Below, piece after piece: positions 8,877 through 17,564 of a DNA stretch of 64,000 nucleotides. The DNA is from Dactylosporangium fulvum (lineage in GTDB: Bacteria; Actinomycetota; Actinomycetes; Mycobacteriales; Micromonosporaceae). A program made the position numbers and the translations under genes. Location of the stretch: positions 4,426,501 through 4,490,500 of the forward strand of contig NZ_CP073720.1 in NCBI RefSeq assembly GCF_025137375.1, written 5' to 3'. Under the pieces are notes generated by a model. It saw only the letters and a list, made by a program, of their open reading frames with translations, had not been told where the DNA came from and ran no database searches. Position 1 is the stretch's first letter. Each line of letters starts with the position of its first letter.

Positions 8877-10508
8877 TCACGCCTCCATGTGCGGGTATCC
8901 GTGCGTGACCGGCGGCACGAACGTCTCCTTGATCGACCGGGGCGAGACCCAGCGCCGCAGGTTGTGACCGGCGCCGGCCTTGTCGTTGGTGCCCGACATC
9001 CGGGAGCCGCCGAACGGTTGCTGTCCGACGACGGCGCCGGTCGGCTTGTCGTTGACGTAGAAGTTGCCGGCCGAGCGGCGTAGGCGGGCGGTGGCGGCCG
9101 CGATCACCCGGCGGTCCCGGGCGAAGACGGACCCGGTCAACGCGTAAGGCGTCGCCTCGTCCGCCTGGCGCAGCGCGCCCTCGAAGTCGTCGTCCGGGTA
9201 GACGTGGACGGCGAGGATCGGCCCGAAGTACTCGGTGCTGAAGATCTCGTCCCCGGGATCGGCGCAGCTGAGGATCGTCGGACGGATGAAGTAGCCATCG
9301 GCGTCGTCGTAGCTGCCGCCGGCGAGGATCTCGATTCCGTCGACCGCGCGGGCACGATCGAGCGCCGCTCGGTTGCGTGCGAACGACCGGTCGTCGATCA
9401 CCGCCCCCAGGAAGTTGCCGAGATCGGTGACCGGGCCCATGGTGAGCGCCTCGGTGGCGCCGATCAGCTCGTCCTTGAGGCCGGCCCACAGGGACGCGGG
9501 AAGGTAGGCGCGTGAGGCCGCCGAGCACTTCTGCCCCTGGTAGTCGAACGCGCCACGCAGGAGCGCGGTGATCAGCGCCTGCGGGTCCGCGCTCGAGTGC
9601 GCGACGACGAAGTCCTTCCCGCCGGTCTCACCTACCAGCCGGGGGTAGGCACGGTAGCCGTCGAGGTTGGCCGCCACGCTCCGCCACAGGTGTTTGAAGG
9701 TCGCCGTGGACCCGGTGAAGTGGATGCCGGCGAGTCGCGGATCGGCCAGGACGACGGAAGACACCGCCGCGCCGGTGCCGGTGAGCAGGTTGATCACCCC
9801 AGGAGGCAGGCCGGCCTCCGCCAGCAGCCGCAGCGTGAGGCAGGCGGCGAGTGTCTGCGTCGGGGCCGGCTTCCAGACCACGGTGTTGCCCATCAGCGCC
9901 GGTGCGGTCGGCAGGTTGGCCGCGATCGCGGTGAAGTTGAAGGGCGTGACGGCGTAGACGAAGCCGTCGAGGGGGCGGTGGTCCAGCCGGTTCCACTCGC
10001 CCGGCTGGTGCGCGGCCGGCTGTTCGGCGAGCAGTTCCCGGGCGAAGTGGACGTTGAACCGCCAGAAGTCCGCCAGCTCGCAGGCGGCGTCGATCTCGGC
10101 CTGGACCGCGGTCTTCGACTGGCCGAGCATCGTCGCGGCGGTCAGCGTCGCTCGCCACGGCCCGGAGAGGAGGTCCGCGGCCTTCAGAAATACGGCCGCG
10201 CGGTCGTCGAAGGGCAGTGCCGACCACTCCTCGGCCGCGTCGGAGGCCGTCCGGACGGCCTCCGTGGCGTCGGTCTCGGTTGCCTCGCCGAGGACGCCGA
10301 GGACCTGCCGGTGGGCATCGGGCCGGGTGACCTCGAAGCGGGTGCCGGAGCCGAGGCGACTCACCCCGCCGATCGTGCAGGGCAGGTCCGCGGTTCCGCC
10401 CTGGAGATCGCGGAGCGCCACTTCGAGGGCGACCCGTTCCGGACTGCCGGGCCGGTACTGGCGGACAGTTTCGTTGCGCGGTGCCGGGGGTGCGGTGACG
10501 GCGTCCAA
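8877..10508 (-). CDS. pruA: L-glutamate gamma-semialdehyde (P5C) dehydrogenase
   Basis: The 543-residue length and sequence closely match actinobacterial PruA. It oxidises glutamate semialdehyde, the hydrolysed form of 1-pyrroline-5-carboxylate, to glutamate with NAD, the second step of proline breakdown. Visible landmarks are the cofactor-binding FVYAVTPFNFTAIA stretch, HFTGSTATF, the catalytic Glu in VGETGGKDF, the catalytic Cys in YQGQKCSAASRAY, and the C-terminal QPFGGSRMSGTNDKAG. It starts 3 nt after the Leu/Val dehydrogenase stop, so the two form one operon. The proline dehydrogenase partner that usually sits beside pruA is not in the window. P5C may come from a remote prodh, or from ornithine or arginine. 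Confidence 0.95.
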   Translation of the reverse strand: MDAVTAPPAPRNETVRQYRPGSPERVALEVALRDLQGGTADLPCTIGGVSRLGSGTRFEVTRPDAHRQVLGVLGEATETDATEAVRTASDAAEEWSALPFDDRAAVFLKAADLLSGPWRATLTAATMLGQSKTAVQAEIDAACELADFWRFNVHFARELLAEQPAAHQPGEWNRLDHRPLDGFVYAVTPFNFTAIAANLPTAPALMGNTVVWKPAPTQTLAACLTLRLLAEAGLPPGVINLLTGTGAAVSSVVLADPRLAGIHFTGSTATFKHLWRSVAANLDGYRAYPRLVGETGGKDFVVAHSSADPQALITALLRGAFDYQGQKCSAASRAYLPASLWAGLKDELIGATEALTMGPVTDLGNFLGAVIDDRSFARNRAALDRARAVDGIEILAGGSYDDADGYFIRPTILSCADPGDEIFSTEYFGPILAVHVYPDDDFEGALRQADEATPYALTGSVFARDRRVIAAATARLRRSAGNFYVNDKPTGAVVGQQPFGGSRMSGTNDKAGAGHNLRRWVSPRSIKETFVPPVTHGYPHMEA

Positions 10509-10511
10509 CGG

Positions 10512-11546
10512 TCAGGATCCTTCCGTAACGGTGACGAGCTCACGGGCCTTGGTCAGCGCTGCCTGGAGCGGGGTGGTGCCGGCCGTCCTGCTCTGCTCGA
10601 CGAGCTCGCCGACCCGGTCGCCGATGCGGACGATCGCCGCGGTCGTCCGGGCGTCGTCCCAGCCGGACCGCATCGCCTGCACGTGGATGACGCCGCCGCC
10701 GTTGGCGACGAAGTCCGGGACGTAGAGCACGCCGCGGGCGTGCAGTTCGTCGGCGCAGCCCTCGTCCTCGAGGGTGTCGTTCGCGCCGCCCGCGACCACC
10801 TTCGCCGGGAGGTCGGCAAGGTTCTCGTGGGTGATCACGCGCGCGGTGGCGCACGGTGCGAAGACGTCGCACGCGGTTGTGGTGACCTCGCCCGGTGCCA
10901 CGGTCCCGGCGCCCAGCCGGCCGGCGACCTCCTCCGCGCGAGCCTGGTCCACGTCGCTGACGAGCACGTCGGCGCCGGCCTCGGTGAGCAGCTCGGCCAG
11001 GCGTGCGCCGACATGGCCCACGCCCTGCACCAGCACCCGGACCTCGCCGAGGCCGTCGGTGCCGAGGTGGTGCCGGGCGGCCGCGGCGATGGAGTGGAAG
11101 ACGCCCAGCGCGGTCCAGGGGGACGGGTCGACGTCGGTGCAGGAGACCTCCGCCCCCGCGGAGCCGACCGTGCGCAGGTCGTGCGAGCTGGTGCCCATGT
11201 CAACGCCGGGGATGTAGGTGCCGCCGAGCCGGGCGACGAACTCCCCGAACCGGCGGAACAGCGCGTCCCGCCCGCGCGGCGGCGGGCCGTCCTGGACGAC
11301 GACCGACTTCGCGCCGCCGAACGGAACGCCGGCTATCGCGTTCTTGAGTGTCATCGCAGCCGCGAGCCGCTGCGCCTCGACACCGGCCGACCACAGGTCC
11401 GCGTAGGGACGGTAGCGGATGCCGCCGAGTCCGGGCCCGAGCACGGTGTTGTCGATGGCGATGACCGCGCGGAGGCCGGTCGACTCGTCCTTGCAGGTCA
11501 CCAGCTGCTCGCTGGTCTCCAGCATCAGGGGCGGTGGAAGGGTCAC
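10512..11546 (-). CDS. Leu/Val-type amino acid dehydrogenase
   Basis: The protein has 344 residues. The GTG at 11546 is chosen because AAGGA lies 9 nt upstream; earlier in-frame codons lack family similarity. The enzyme would oxidatively deaminate a branched-chain amino acid to the 2-oxo acid with NAD. The substrate-binding domain shows GGAKSVVV (catalytic Lys) and VDMGTSSHDL; the Rossmann domain shows VQGVGHVGARLAEL and VSDVDQARAEEV. Family size is usually 345-365. The first gene of a two-gene operon with pruA, it is transcribed away from the cupin operon across a shared 264-bp promoter region. With the 2-oxoacid dehydrogenase further along, it would feed branched-chain acyl-CoA formation. 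Phe dehydrogenase activity cannot be excluded. Confidence 0.88.
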   Translation of the reverse strand: MTLPPPLMLETSEQLVTCKDESTGLRAVIAIDNTVLGPGLGGIRYRPYADLWSAGVEAQRLAAAMTLKNAIAGVPFGGAKSVVVQDGPPPRGRDALFRRFGEFVARLGGTYIPGVDMGTSSHDLRTVGSAGAEVSCTDVDPSPWTALGVFHSIAAAARHHLGTDGLGEVRVLVQGVGHVGARLAELLTEAGADVLVSDVDQARAEEVAGRLGAGTVAPGEVTTTACDVFAPCATARVITHENLADLPAKVVAGGANDTLEDEGCADELHARGVLYVPDFVANGGGVIHVQAMRSGWDDARTTAAIVRIGDRVGELVEQSRTAGTTPLQAALTKARELVTVTEGS

Positions 11547-11689
11547 TGCGGATGTCCTTTCGAGAGGCGTGCGGGCGCGGTTCGGGCGCACATCGATGTC
11601 CCTCCCGTGCCGGTGCGCGGGAGGGGCGGTCGTGGTGTCGAGGGAATGTCGAACTTCGCGTCCGTAAGAACAGTAGAGTGAGATCAAAA

Positions 11690-11735
11690 CGTCTGTAAAC
11701 CCCAGACGCCTGTTGACTGGCGAACGTCAGTGTGT
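11690..11735 (+). promoter_or_regulatory. operator-like palindrome plus shared promoter element
   Basis: A perfect dyad CGTCTG-n7-CAGACG (11690-11708) is followed at 11713-11735 by TTGACTGGC-nnnn-GTCAGTGTGT, which contains TGAC-n8-GTCA. The stretch from 11692 aligns without gaps to 4392-4435 before the decayed cupin. It lies between the divergent Leu/Val dehydrogenase and cupin genes, about 76 bp before the cupin start. A regulator acting here could control both directions. Confidence 0.62.
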
Positions 11736-11810
11736 AAGCCTCTCCGGGCACTCAGTTGAAAGGTCCCACCAACTCCTCCCAGACTCAGATCACGAACCCA
11801 GGAGACACTC

Positions 11811-12236
11811 ATGAATGACCCGGCGACCCACTTCGCTGTCGAGGCGATCGGCACTCCGACCGAGACGGGTCGATACGTCGACCGCACCGCGATCGACCCG
11901 GTGGAGATCCTCCCGGGGCTGTCGTTCCAGCCGATCCTGGGCTCGAACACGCTGCTGAACTTCGTGACCTACGCGCCGCACTCCGAGGCGCCCCTGCACA
12001 CCCACGAGGAGGAGCAGATTGTGCTCGTGCTCGAGGGCGAGCTGCACTTCCAGCTGAACGGGCACACCCGGCTGATGCGCCCCGGCGACGTCGCCGTGGT
12101 GCCGTCCTGGGTGCCGCACGGCGCGCACACCCTGGACGTGCCATGCGTTCAGGTGGACTTCTTCAACCCCCCGCGGCAGACCCTGCTCTCGCAGGCCGAC
12201 GCGGCGATCGCCGCCTCCTCCGAACTGTGCGGCTAG
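11811..12236 (+). CDS. small single-domain cupin protein
   Basis: The protein has 141 residues; CCAGGAG lies upstream of the ATG. Cupin motif 1 is visible as PLHTHEEEQIVLVLEGELHF (two His and a Glu as metal ligands) and motif 2 as PGDVAVVPSWVPHGAH with the third His. It would bind one metal ion in a beta-barrel. Such proteins act as isomerases, dioxygenases or small-molecule sensors, and nothing here decides which. It is the first gene of a long + strand operon; its stop lies 10 bp inside the following SDR gene, indicating translational coupling. A broken paralogue sits at 4508 before another amidohydrolase, so cupin and amidohydrolase appear to be associated twice. Confidence 0.88.
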   Translation: MNDPATHFAVEAIGTPTETGRYVDRTAIDPVEILPGLSFQPILGSNTLLNFVTYAPHSEAPLHTHEEEQIVLVLEGELHFQLNGHTRLMRPGDVAVVPSWVPHGAHTLDVPCVQVDFFNPPRQTLLSQADAAIAASSELCG

Positions 12237-13012
12237 GACTCGAGGGGCGCCGGGCCCTGGTCACCGGCGCCACGAAGGGCATCGGCTTCGCGGTCGCCCA
12301 GGAACTGGTCCGCGAAGGCGTCGACGTCACCATCTGCGCTCGCACCGCGGCCGACCTCGATGCCGCGGCCGAACGCCTCGCGGCCGACGGCGGCGGGCGG
12401 GTGCACGCCCAGGCCTGCGACGTCACCGACGCGGAGCAGGTGCGCGCGCTGGTCGGCGCTGCGGTCGCCGCGCATGGCGGTCTGGACATCGTGGTGAACA
12501 ACGCCGGCGGCGCCACCGCGGGGTCGTTCGAGGAGCTGTCCAACGAGGCATGGCAGCGCGACATCGAGATCAAGCTCTTCGCCCAGCTCAACGTCGTCCG
12601 GGAGGCGATACCGCACTTGAAGAAGTCGGTGGCGCCCAGGGTGGTGAACATCGGCGCCGTCTACGCGCGCAATCCCGATGCGTCGTTCTTCGCGAGCTCG
12701 GTGACCCGGGCGGCGTGTCACAACCTGACCAAGGTGCTGGCACAGGAGTACGGCCCGGCCGGGATCCTGGTCAATGCCGTGAACGTCGGCCTGATCGCCA
12801 CCCCGCAGTGGGACTCCTTGTGGCAGCGCAAGGCGCCGGACCGGCCTCGCGACGAGTTCCTCGACCAGCTGGCGGCGACGGAGATCCCGCTGGGCCGGTT
12901 CGGCGACGTCACCGAGGTGTCCGGAGTGGTGGCCTTCCTGGCCAGCGACCGGGCCTCGTACATCACCGGGACCGCGATCGACGTCGCCGGCGGGCTCGGG
13001 CGGTCGGCGTGA
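12227..13012 (+). CDS. SDR-fold protein with non-canonical active site
   Basis: The protein has 261 residues. The GTG at 12227, overlapping the cupin end, gives the expected N terminus (GLEGRRALVTGATKGIG). The Rossmann nucleotide-binding motif TGATKGIG and the NNAG motif are intact, as is the C-terminal YITGTAIDVAGG typical of FabG-like members. The catalytic region is unusual. Where classical SDRs have Ser, then Tyr-x-x-x-Lys, this protein reads VNIGAV and then FFASSVTRAACHNLT, so Tyr is replaced by Ser, Lys by Arg and the catalytic Ser by Gly or Ala. It may bind NAD(P) without normal hydride transfer, or use other residues. Its place in the cupin-nitrilase operon ties it to the same substrate. 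Confidence 0.85.
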   Translation: MRLGLEGRRALVTGATKGIGFAVAQELVREGVDVTICARTAADLDAAAERLAADGGGRVHAQACDVTDAEQVRALVGAAVAAHGGLDIVVNNAGGATAGSFEELSNEAWQRDIEIKLFAQLNVVREAIPHLKKSVAPRVVNIGAVYARNPDASFFASSVTRAACHNLTKVLAQEYGPAGILVNAVNVGLIATPQWDSLWQRKAPDRPRDEFLDQLAATEIPLGRFGDVTEVSGVVAFLASDRASYITGTAIDVAGGLGRSA

Positions 13013-13124
13013 CACGGAGTCCCTGCCGCCGCCACGAGCACTGCGACGCGCTCGCCGCGTCGGATCACACATATCAGCAGACACGCCTGCCTGGGGCGCG
13101 CATACGACAGGAGCGAGATTCTCG

Positions 13125-13199
13125 ATGAGCAAGGTGATCTGCGGCGTCTCCGGCGAGGTCGGCCGGATCGCCCCCGGAGGCAGCCCTGAGGGGAGCTGA
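13125..13199 (+). CDS. 24-residue small open reading frame, possible leader peptide
   Basis: ATG at 13125 follows CAGGAG at 13108-13113 and encodes a short Gly-rich peptide (MSKVICGVSGEVG...), ending in TGA at 13197-13199. That is 3 nt before the nitrilase start, and its last codons form the nitrilase ribosome binding site (GGGGAG). It could couple translation into the nitrilase gene across the otherwise gene-free 190-bp interval. It may equally be chance. No family is recognised. Confidence 0.35.
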   Translation: MSKVICGVSGEVGRIAPGGSPEGS

Positions 13200-13202
13200 C
13201 CG

Positions 13203-14096
13203 ATGACGGACACGGTCCTTGCCGTCGCCAACATGAAGGTGACGCGGAACAAGACGGCGAACCTGCGGCGCATCCTCGAACTGGTCGACGAGGCCGCCGC
13301 GCAGGACGCCGACGTCCTGGTCCTGCCCGAGATGTGCCTGCAGGGCTTCGCGGACTTCTCCTTCGGTCTCGGTGACGAGCGGATGGTGGCGCAGAAGCGG
13401 TACTACTTCCACGAGTCCGAGCCGATCCCCGGCCCCAGCACCCAGGCCGTGCAGGAGCGAGCGGCGCGGCACGGGATGGTCGTCCAGTTCGGGCTGGCCG
13501 AGAAGGCCCTGCACGGCAACCTGGTCTTCAACAGCACCGCGATCGTCGGCCCGGACGGCGTCATCGGGTCGTACCGGAAGGTGCACAACCCGGCCGAGGC
13601 GGTCTACTTCGGACCGGGCGAGCGTACCCCCGTCTTCGACCTCGGCTTCGCCACCGGGGCGAGCATGATCTGCTACGACCTCGCCTTCCCGGAGCTCGCC
13701 CGGGTCTTCGCGCTCCAGGGTGCGACGGTGCTGCTGATGTCCACCGCCTGGCCGATGCGCGGCTCGGACCGGTCGAACGACTACCACGGCATCAGCATGG
13801 ACCTGGCCGCGAAGGCCAACGCCTTCTTCAACCAGTCCTGGCTGCTTGTCTCCAACCAGTGCCAGACCGAGGGCGATCTCCACTACTGGGGGCACAGCCA
13901 GATCGTCGATCCGTTCGGCATCGTGGTCGCGGAGCTGGCCGACGAGGAAGGTGTGGTCACCTGGTCCGCCGATCTGGGGGAAGAGATCCTGCGCGCGCGC
14001 ACCGAGGGTTTCTTCGGCCTCAATCTCCTCCAGGACCGCCGTCCCCAGCACTACGGGCTGATCTCCGACCCACGCGAGTACCGGGCCTCCACATGA
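13203..14096 (+). CDS. carbon-nitrogen hydrolase (nitrilase superfamily)
   Basis: The protein has 297 residues. The catalytic triad is visible: E43 in LPEMCLQG, K126 in YRKVHNP and C157 in MICYDLAFPE, with the family's typical GxxSYRK and sandwich-fold layout. These enzymes hydrolyse amides or N-carbamoyl groups (amidases, carbamoylases, beta-ureidopropionases) and less often nitriles. Substrate cannot be fixed, but the operon (peptide transporter and amidohydrolase) favours an amide or N-carbamoyl/N-acyl amino acid. It is cytoplasmic. Its stop overlaps the first permease start as ATGA, so it is co-translated with the transporter. Confidence 0.9.
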   Translation: MTDTVLAVANMKVTRNKTANLRRILELVDEAAAQDADVLVLPEMCLQGFADFSFGLGDERMVAQKRYYFHESEPIPGPSTQAVQERAARHGMVVQFGLAEKALHGNLVFNSTAIVGPDGVIGSYRKVHNPAEAVYFGPGERTPVFDLGFATGASMICYDLAFPELARVFALQGATVLLMSTAWPMRGSDRSNDYHGISMDLAAKANAFFNQSWLLVSNQCQTEGDLHYWGHSQIVDPFGIVVAELADEEGVVTWSADLGEEILRARTEGFFGLNLLQDRRPQHYGLISDPREYRAST

Positions 14097-15022
14097 TCGG
14101 CTACGTGACCCGTCGGCTCGGGGCGGTCGGCGGCCTCCTGGTGGGTGTCTCCGTCATCGTCTTCGCGATGATCCGCCTCATCCCCGGCGATCCGGCCCGG
14201 GTGCTGCTCGGCACCAGCGGCGGTGACGCGGAGATGCTGGCGAGCATCAGGGATGAGCTCGGCCTCGACGACTCGGTGCCGGTGCAGTACTTCCGGTGGC
14301 TCGGGCGAGTGCTCCACGGCGACTTCGGCCGGTCCTTCAGCCAGCAGAAGCCGGTCTCGGAGCTGATCGTCGCGAACGTGGTGCCGACGCTGCAGCTCAC
14401 CGTGGTCGCGCTCGTGGTGGCCTTCGTCGGCGGCGTCGCCGTCGGGATGATCGCGGCGCTGAAGCGGGGCTCGGTCGCGGATACCGTGCTGATGGGGTCC
14501 TCGGTGCTGCTGCTCTCGATCCCCTCGTTCTGGCTCGGACTGCTGTTGCTGCTGCTCTTCGGCGTGCAGATCCCGATCTTCGACGTGCTCGGCGGCACCG
14601 GCCTGTCCGGGGCGATCCTCCCGGGGATCACGCTCGGGCTGGGCGGCGTGGGCTACATCGGCCGCTTCGTCCGGTCCAGCGTCATCGAGGCACACCGGCA
14701 GTCCTTCGTGGTGACGGCACGCGCGAAGGGGATCAGCGAGCGCCGGGTGCTGACGCGGCACACCGCCCGCAACGCGGTACTGCCGGTGCTGACCATCACC
14801 GGCCTCCAGGTCGGCAGCGTGCTCTCCGGCACGGTCATGGTGGAGATGATCTTCTCTCGGCCGGGACTCGGGCGACTGCTGGTCGACTCGATCCTCGCGC
14901 GCGACTACCTGACGGTCCAAGCCGTCGTCCTGCTGACCTGCCTGATGTACGCGCTGATCAACCTGGCCGTCGACCTGCTCTATCCGGTCCTCGACCCCCG
15001 AGTCCTGCGAGGCCGCGCATGA
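14093..15022 (+). CDS. peptide/nickel-type ABC transporter permease (DppB-like)
   Basis: The protein has 309 residues from the ATG at 14093, which overlaps the nitrilase stop. The N-terminal helix is followed by the conserved IRLIPGDPARVLLG segment typical of DppB-type permeases and about six membrane helices. The cytoplasmic EAA-type loop that contacts the ATPases is present (TARAKGISERRVLTRHTARNA). It forms the membrane channel with the next gene for ATP-driven import of small peptides or related molecules. Stop and start of the two permease genes overlap as ATGA. Confidence 0.92.
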   Translation: MIGYVTRRLGAVGGLLVGVSVIVFAMIRLIPGDPARVLLGTSGGDAEMLASIRDELGLDDSVPVQYFRWLGRVLHGDFGRSFSQQKPVSELIVANVVPTLQLTVVALVVAFVGGVAVGMIAALKRGSVADTVLMGSSVLLLSIPSFWLGLLLLLLFGVQIPIFDVLGGTGLSGAILPGITLGLGGVGYIGRFVRSSVIEAHRQSFVVTARAKGISERRVLTRHTARNAVLPVLTITGLQVGSVLSGTVMVEMIFSRPGLGRLLVDSILARDYLTVQAVVLLTCLMYALINLAVDLLYPVLDPRVLRGRA

Positions 15023-15921
15023 GCCCGCCCACGTCCGGTCCCGTCCAGCCCGACCTCGCCCAGGGCGCGCTGCTGCCGACCGCGAGCGCTCCGGCCCGGC
15101 TGCGGGCGATGCTCGCGCACCGGAGCCTGTCACTGGGCCTGCTCATCCTGGGCGTCGTGTTGCTGTTCATCGTGGTCGCGCCGGTGTTCGGCCTGGCCGA
15201 CCCGAAGCTCAGCAATCCGGGCAGCACCTTCCAACCGCCCTCGACGGAGCACCTGTTCGGCACCGACTCCTTCGGGCGGGATCTGCTCTCCCGGGTGGTC
15301 TACGGCGGCCGCGCGACGGTCGGCGCGAGCCTGGTCATCGTGATCCTCGGCGGGATCGTCGGAACCGCGATGGGCCTGGTCGCCGGCCTGTACGGCGGCC
15401 CGGTCGGATTCGTGCTGATGCGGATCGTCGACCTGCTGCTCGCCTTCCCGGGGATCCTGCTCGCCCTGGCCGCGGGCGCGGTGCTCGGTCCGGGTCTGCG
15501 CAACGGAGTCCTGGCCGTCGCGCTGGTAGCGGTGCCCGCCTACGCCCGGATGGTCGAGGGCGCCACTGCCGAGATCCGGCAACGCGCCTACGTCGACGCC
15601 GCGGTCGTGCTCGGCGCGTCGAAGCTGCGGATCGCGTGGACCCACGTGCTCCCCAACATTCGCTCCGGAATCCTGGTGATGACCACCACCTGGACGGGCT
15701 TCGCGGCACTGTGGATCGCCGCGCTCGGCTACCTCGGCATGGGCGTCTCGCCGCCGAGCCCGGAGTGGGGTGTGCTGCTCAGCGGAGGCCAGGACTACAT
15801 CGCCTTCGCGTGGTGGCTCACGGTGTTCCCCGGCGTCTTCCTGTCCGCCTACGTGGTCGCCGTCAATCTGGTCGGCGACGGTCTCCGCGACGCGCTCGAT
15901 CCCGCCCTGTCTCGTCGCTGA
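15019..15921 (+). CDS. peptide/nickel-type ABC transporter permease (DppC-like)
   Basis: The protein has 300 residues, start overlapping the stop of the first permease. A cytoplasmic N terminus of about 40 residues leads into the first helix, then the characteristic HLFGTDSFGRDLLSRVVYG motif of DppC-type proteins, further helices, and the EAA loop (DAAVVLGASKLRIAWTHVLPN). With the DppB-like partner it forms the heterodimeric pore of the cupin-operon importer. The substrate-binding lipoprotein gene follows after 68 bp. Confidence 0.92.
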   Translation: MSPPTSGPVQPDLAQGALLPTASAPARLRAMLAHRSLSLGLLILGVVLLFIVVAPVFGLADPKLSNPGSTFQPPSTEHLFGTDSFGRDLLSRVVYGGRATVGASLVIVILGGIVGTAMGLVAGLYGGPVGFVLMRIVDLLLAFPGILLALAAGAVLGPGLRNGVLAVALVAVPAYARMVEGATAEIRQRAYVDAAVVLGASKLRIAWTHVLPNIRSGILVMTTTWTGFAALWIAALGYLGMGVSPPSPEWGVLLSGGQDYIAFAWWLTVFPGVFLSAYVVAVNLVGDGLRDALDPALSRR

Positions 15922-15989
15922 GGCTCCGAGACCCCCGCCTCGGATGTGTTCGACCAACTCCCCTCAACTACCAACCGTTGGGAATCCAC

Positions 15990-17564
15990 ATGTTCAGAAT
16001 CCGCAAACAACTCATCAGCACGATGGGCGTCGCCGCGATCGCAGCCGCGGCAGCCGGCTGCGGCGGCTCCGGATCCTCGGACGGCCCGCTCACGACCTTG
16101 TCGATCGCCTGGGCCGACAACCCGGCTCCGCTCAACCCGGCGGTGACCAGTCAGGACAACACCGGATCGATCATCGCGAACATCTTCGACCGGCTGGTGT
16201 GGCTCACCCCCGACGCCGAGGTGACGCCCTGGCTCGCGACCAAATGGGAGATCTCCGCCGACCGGAAGACGTACACGTTCACGCTGCGCGACGACGTGAC
16301 CTTCCACGACGGCACCAAATTCAACGCCGAGGCCGTGGTGAAGAACATCGAGTACATCACCGCCCCGGAGACGAAGTCGACCGTCGCCGTCCAGCAGCTC
16401 GGGACCTGCAAGAAGGCGTCCGCGGTCGCCGAGTTCGTCGTCGAGATCGCCTGCGACAAGCCGTTCGCGCCGCTGCTCACCAACGTGAGCTCGCCGTACC
16501 TCGGCATCCAGTCCCCGAAAGCGATCGCGGAGCACGGCGCCAAGATGTCCTCGGAGATGGTCGGTACCGGCCCCTACCGGCTGGACAGCTTCACCGCCAA
16601 CGAGAGCGTGGTGCTGAAGTCGAACAAGGACAACACGTGGGCTCCCAAGGCGGCCGGGTTCGGTGACTCCGGCCCCGACACGATCGTGTTCAAGATCGCG
16701 CCCAACCCGCAGGCGCGGGTCGCCGCCCTGCAGTCGGGACAGTCGCAGATCGTGCAGAAGGTGCCCGGCGCGATCTACAAGTCGCTCGAGGGCAAGTACC
16801 AGGCGGTCGCCAAGGGCGCGCCGGGCATGGGCCACTTCGCCTCGATCAACACCTCGCGGTTCCCGACCGACGACCTGGCGGTTCGGCAGGCGATCCTCTA
16901 TATGATCGACCGTAAGGCGGTCATGCAGCTGGCCGAATCGGGTGCCTTCCCGGCGAGCAACACCGTCCTGCAGCCCGGCACCTTCGGCTACGACAAGTCG
17001 CTCGAGTCGCTGTACCCGCACGACCCGAAGAAGGCGGCCGAGCTGCTCGAGGGTGCCGGCTGGCGCCGTTCCGGCAAGTTCTGGGAGAAGGACGGCAAGC
17101 AGCTGTCCCTGTCGATCGGCGCGTTCTCCGACGTCCCGCAGTACGTCAGCGTCTCCGAGGCGATCCAGGCGCAGCTCCAGGACGGCGGCATCGAAGCCAA
17201 GATCGAGCTGCAGGGACGTGCGGCGTACCTCGAGGCCGGCGACCAGGGCAAGAACAACATCACGCCGTCGTCCTTCGTCTCCCTCGACCCGGTGATCCTC
17301 AACCAGTGGTTCGTCAGCGGCGCGTTCTTCAACTGGAGCAAGGTCGCGGACAAGCAGCTCGACGCGCTTCTGGACGAGGCCGCGTCGACCAGTGACGTGG
17401 AGCGTCGCAAATCCCTCTACGTCGACGCCCAGAAGCGGATCCTCGAGCTCGGGCTGCTGCTGCCGGAGCGCCCCGAGCAGGACCTGATCCTGATGGACAA
17501 GAGCATCAAGGGCCTGGTCACGTCCGGTGGCGGCTTCTTCCACTTCGCCGGGGTCTCCCGATGA
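15990..17564 (+). CDS. extracellular solute-binding lipoprotein, family 5 (peptide type)
   Basis: The protein has 524 residues. The chosen ATG gives a lipoprotein signal with lipobox AAAGC and lipidated C24. The mature protein has the family 5 pattern (SIAWADNPAPLNPAVTSQD, WLATKWEISADRKTYTFTLRDDVTFHDGTKFNAEAV, FASINTSRFPTDDLAVRQAILYMID). These proteins capture oligopeptides, dipeptides, or sometimes opines and nickel outside the membrane and deliver them to DppB/C-type permeases. The 3' end overlaps the amidohydrolase start as ATGA, so receptor and hydrolase are made together, suggesting that the imported ligand is that enzyme's substrate. Confidence 0.93.
   Translation: MFRIRKQLISTMGVAAIAAAAAGCGGSGSSDGPLTTLSIAWADNPAPLNPAVTSQDNTGSIIANIFDRLVWLTPDAEVTPWLATKWEISADRKTYTFTLRDDVTFHDGTKFNAEAVVKNIEYITAPETKSTVAVQQLGTCKKASAVAEFVVEIACDKPFAPLLTNVSSPYLGIQSPKAIAEHGAKMSSEMVGTGPYRLDSFTANESVVLKSNKDNTWAPKAAGFGDSGPDTIVFKIAPNPQARVAALQSGQSQIVQKVPGAIYKSLEGKYQAVAKGAPGMGHFASINTSRFPTDDLAVRQAILYMIDRKAVMQLAESGAFPASNTVLQPGTFGYDKSLESLYPHDPKKAAELLEGAGWRRSGKFWEKDGKQLSLSIGAFSDVPQYVSVSEAIQAQLQDGGIEAKIELQGRAAYLEAGDQGKNNITPSSFVSLDPVILNQWFVSGAFFNWSKVADKQLDALLDEAASTSDVERRKSLYVDAQKRILELGLLLPERPEQDLILMDKSIKGLVTSGGGFFHFAGVSR

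Noticed and set aside
9597..11681. 694-codon + strand open frame
   Set aside because: It is antisense to pruA and the Leu/Val dehydrogenase, with no domain.
15849..17543. 564-codon minus-strand open frame
   Set aside because: It is the mirror of the solute-binding lipoprotein gene; low-complexity, no motif.
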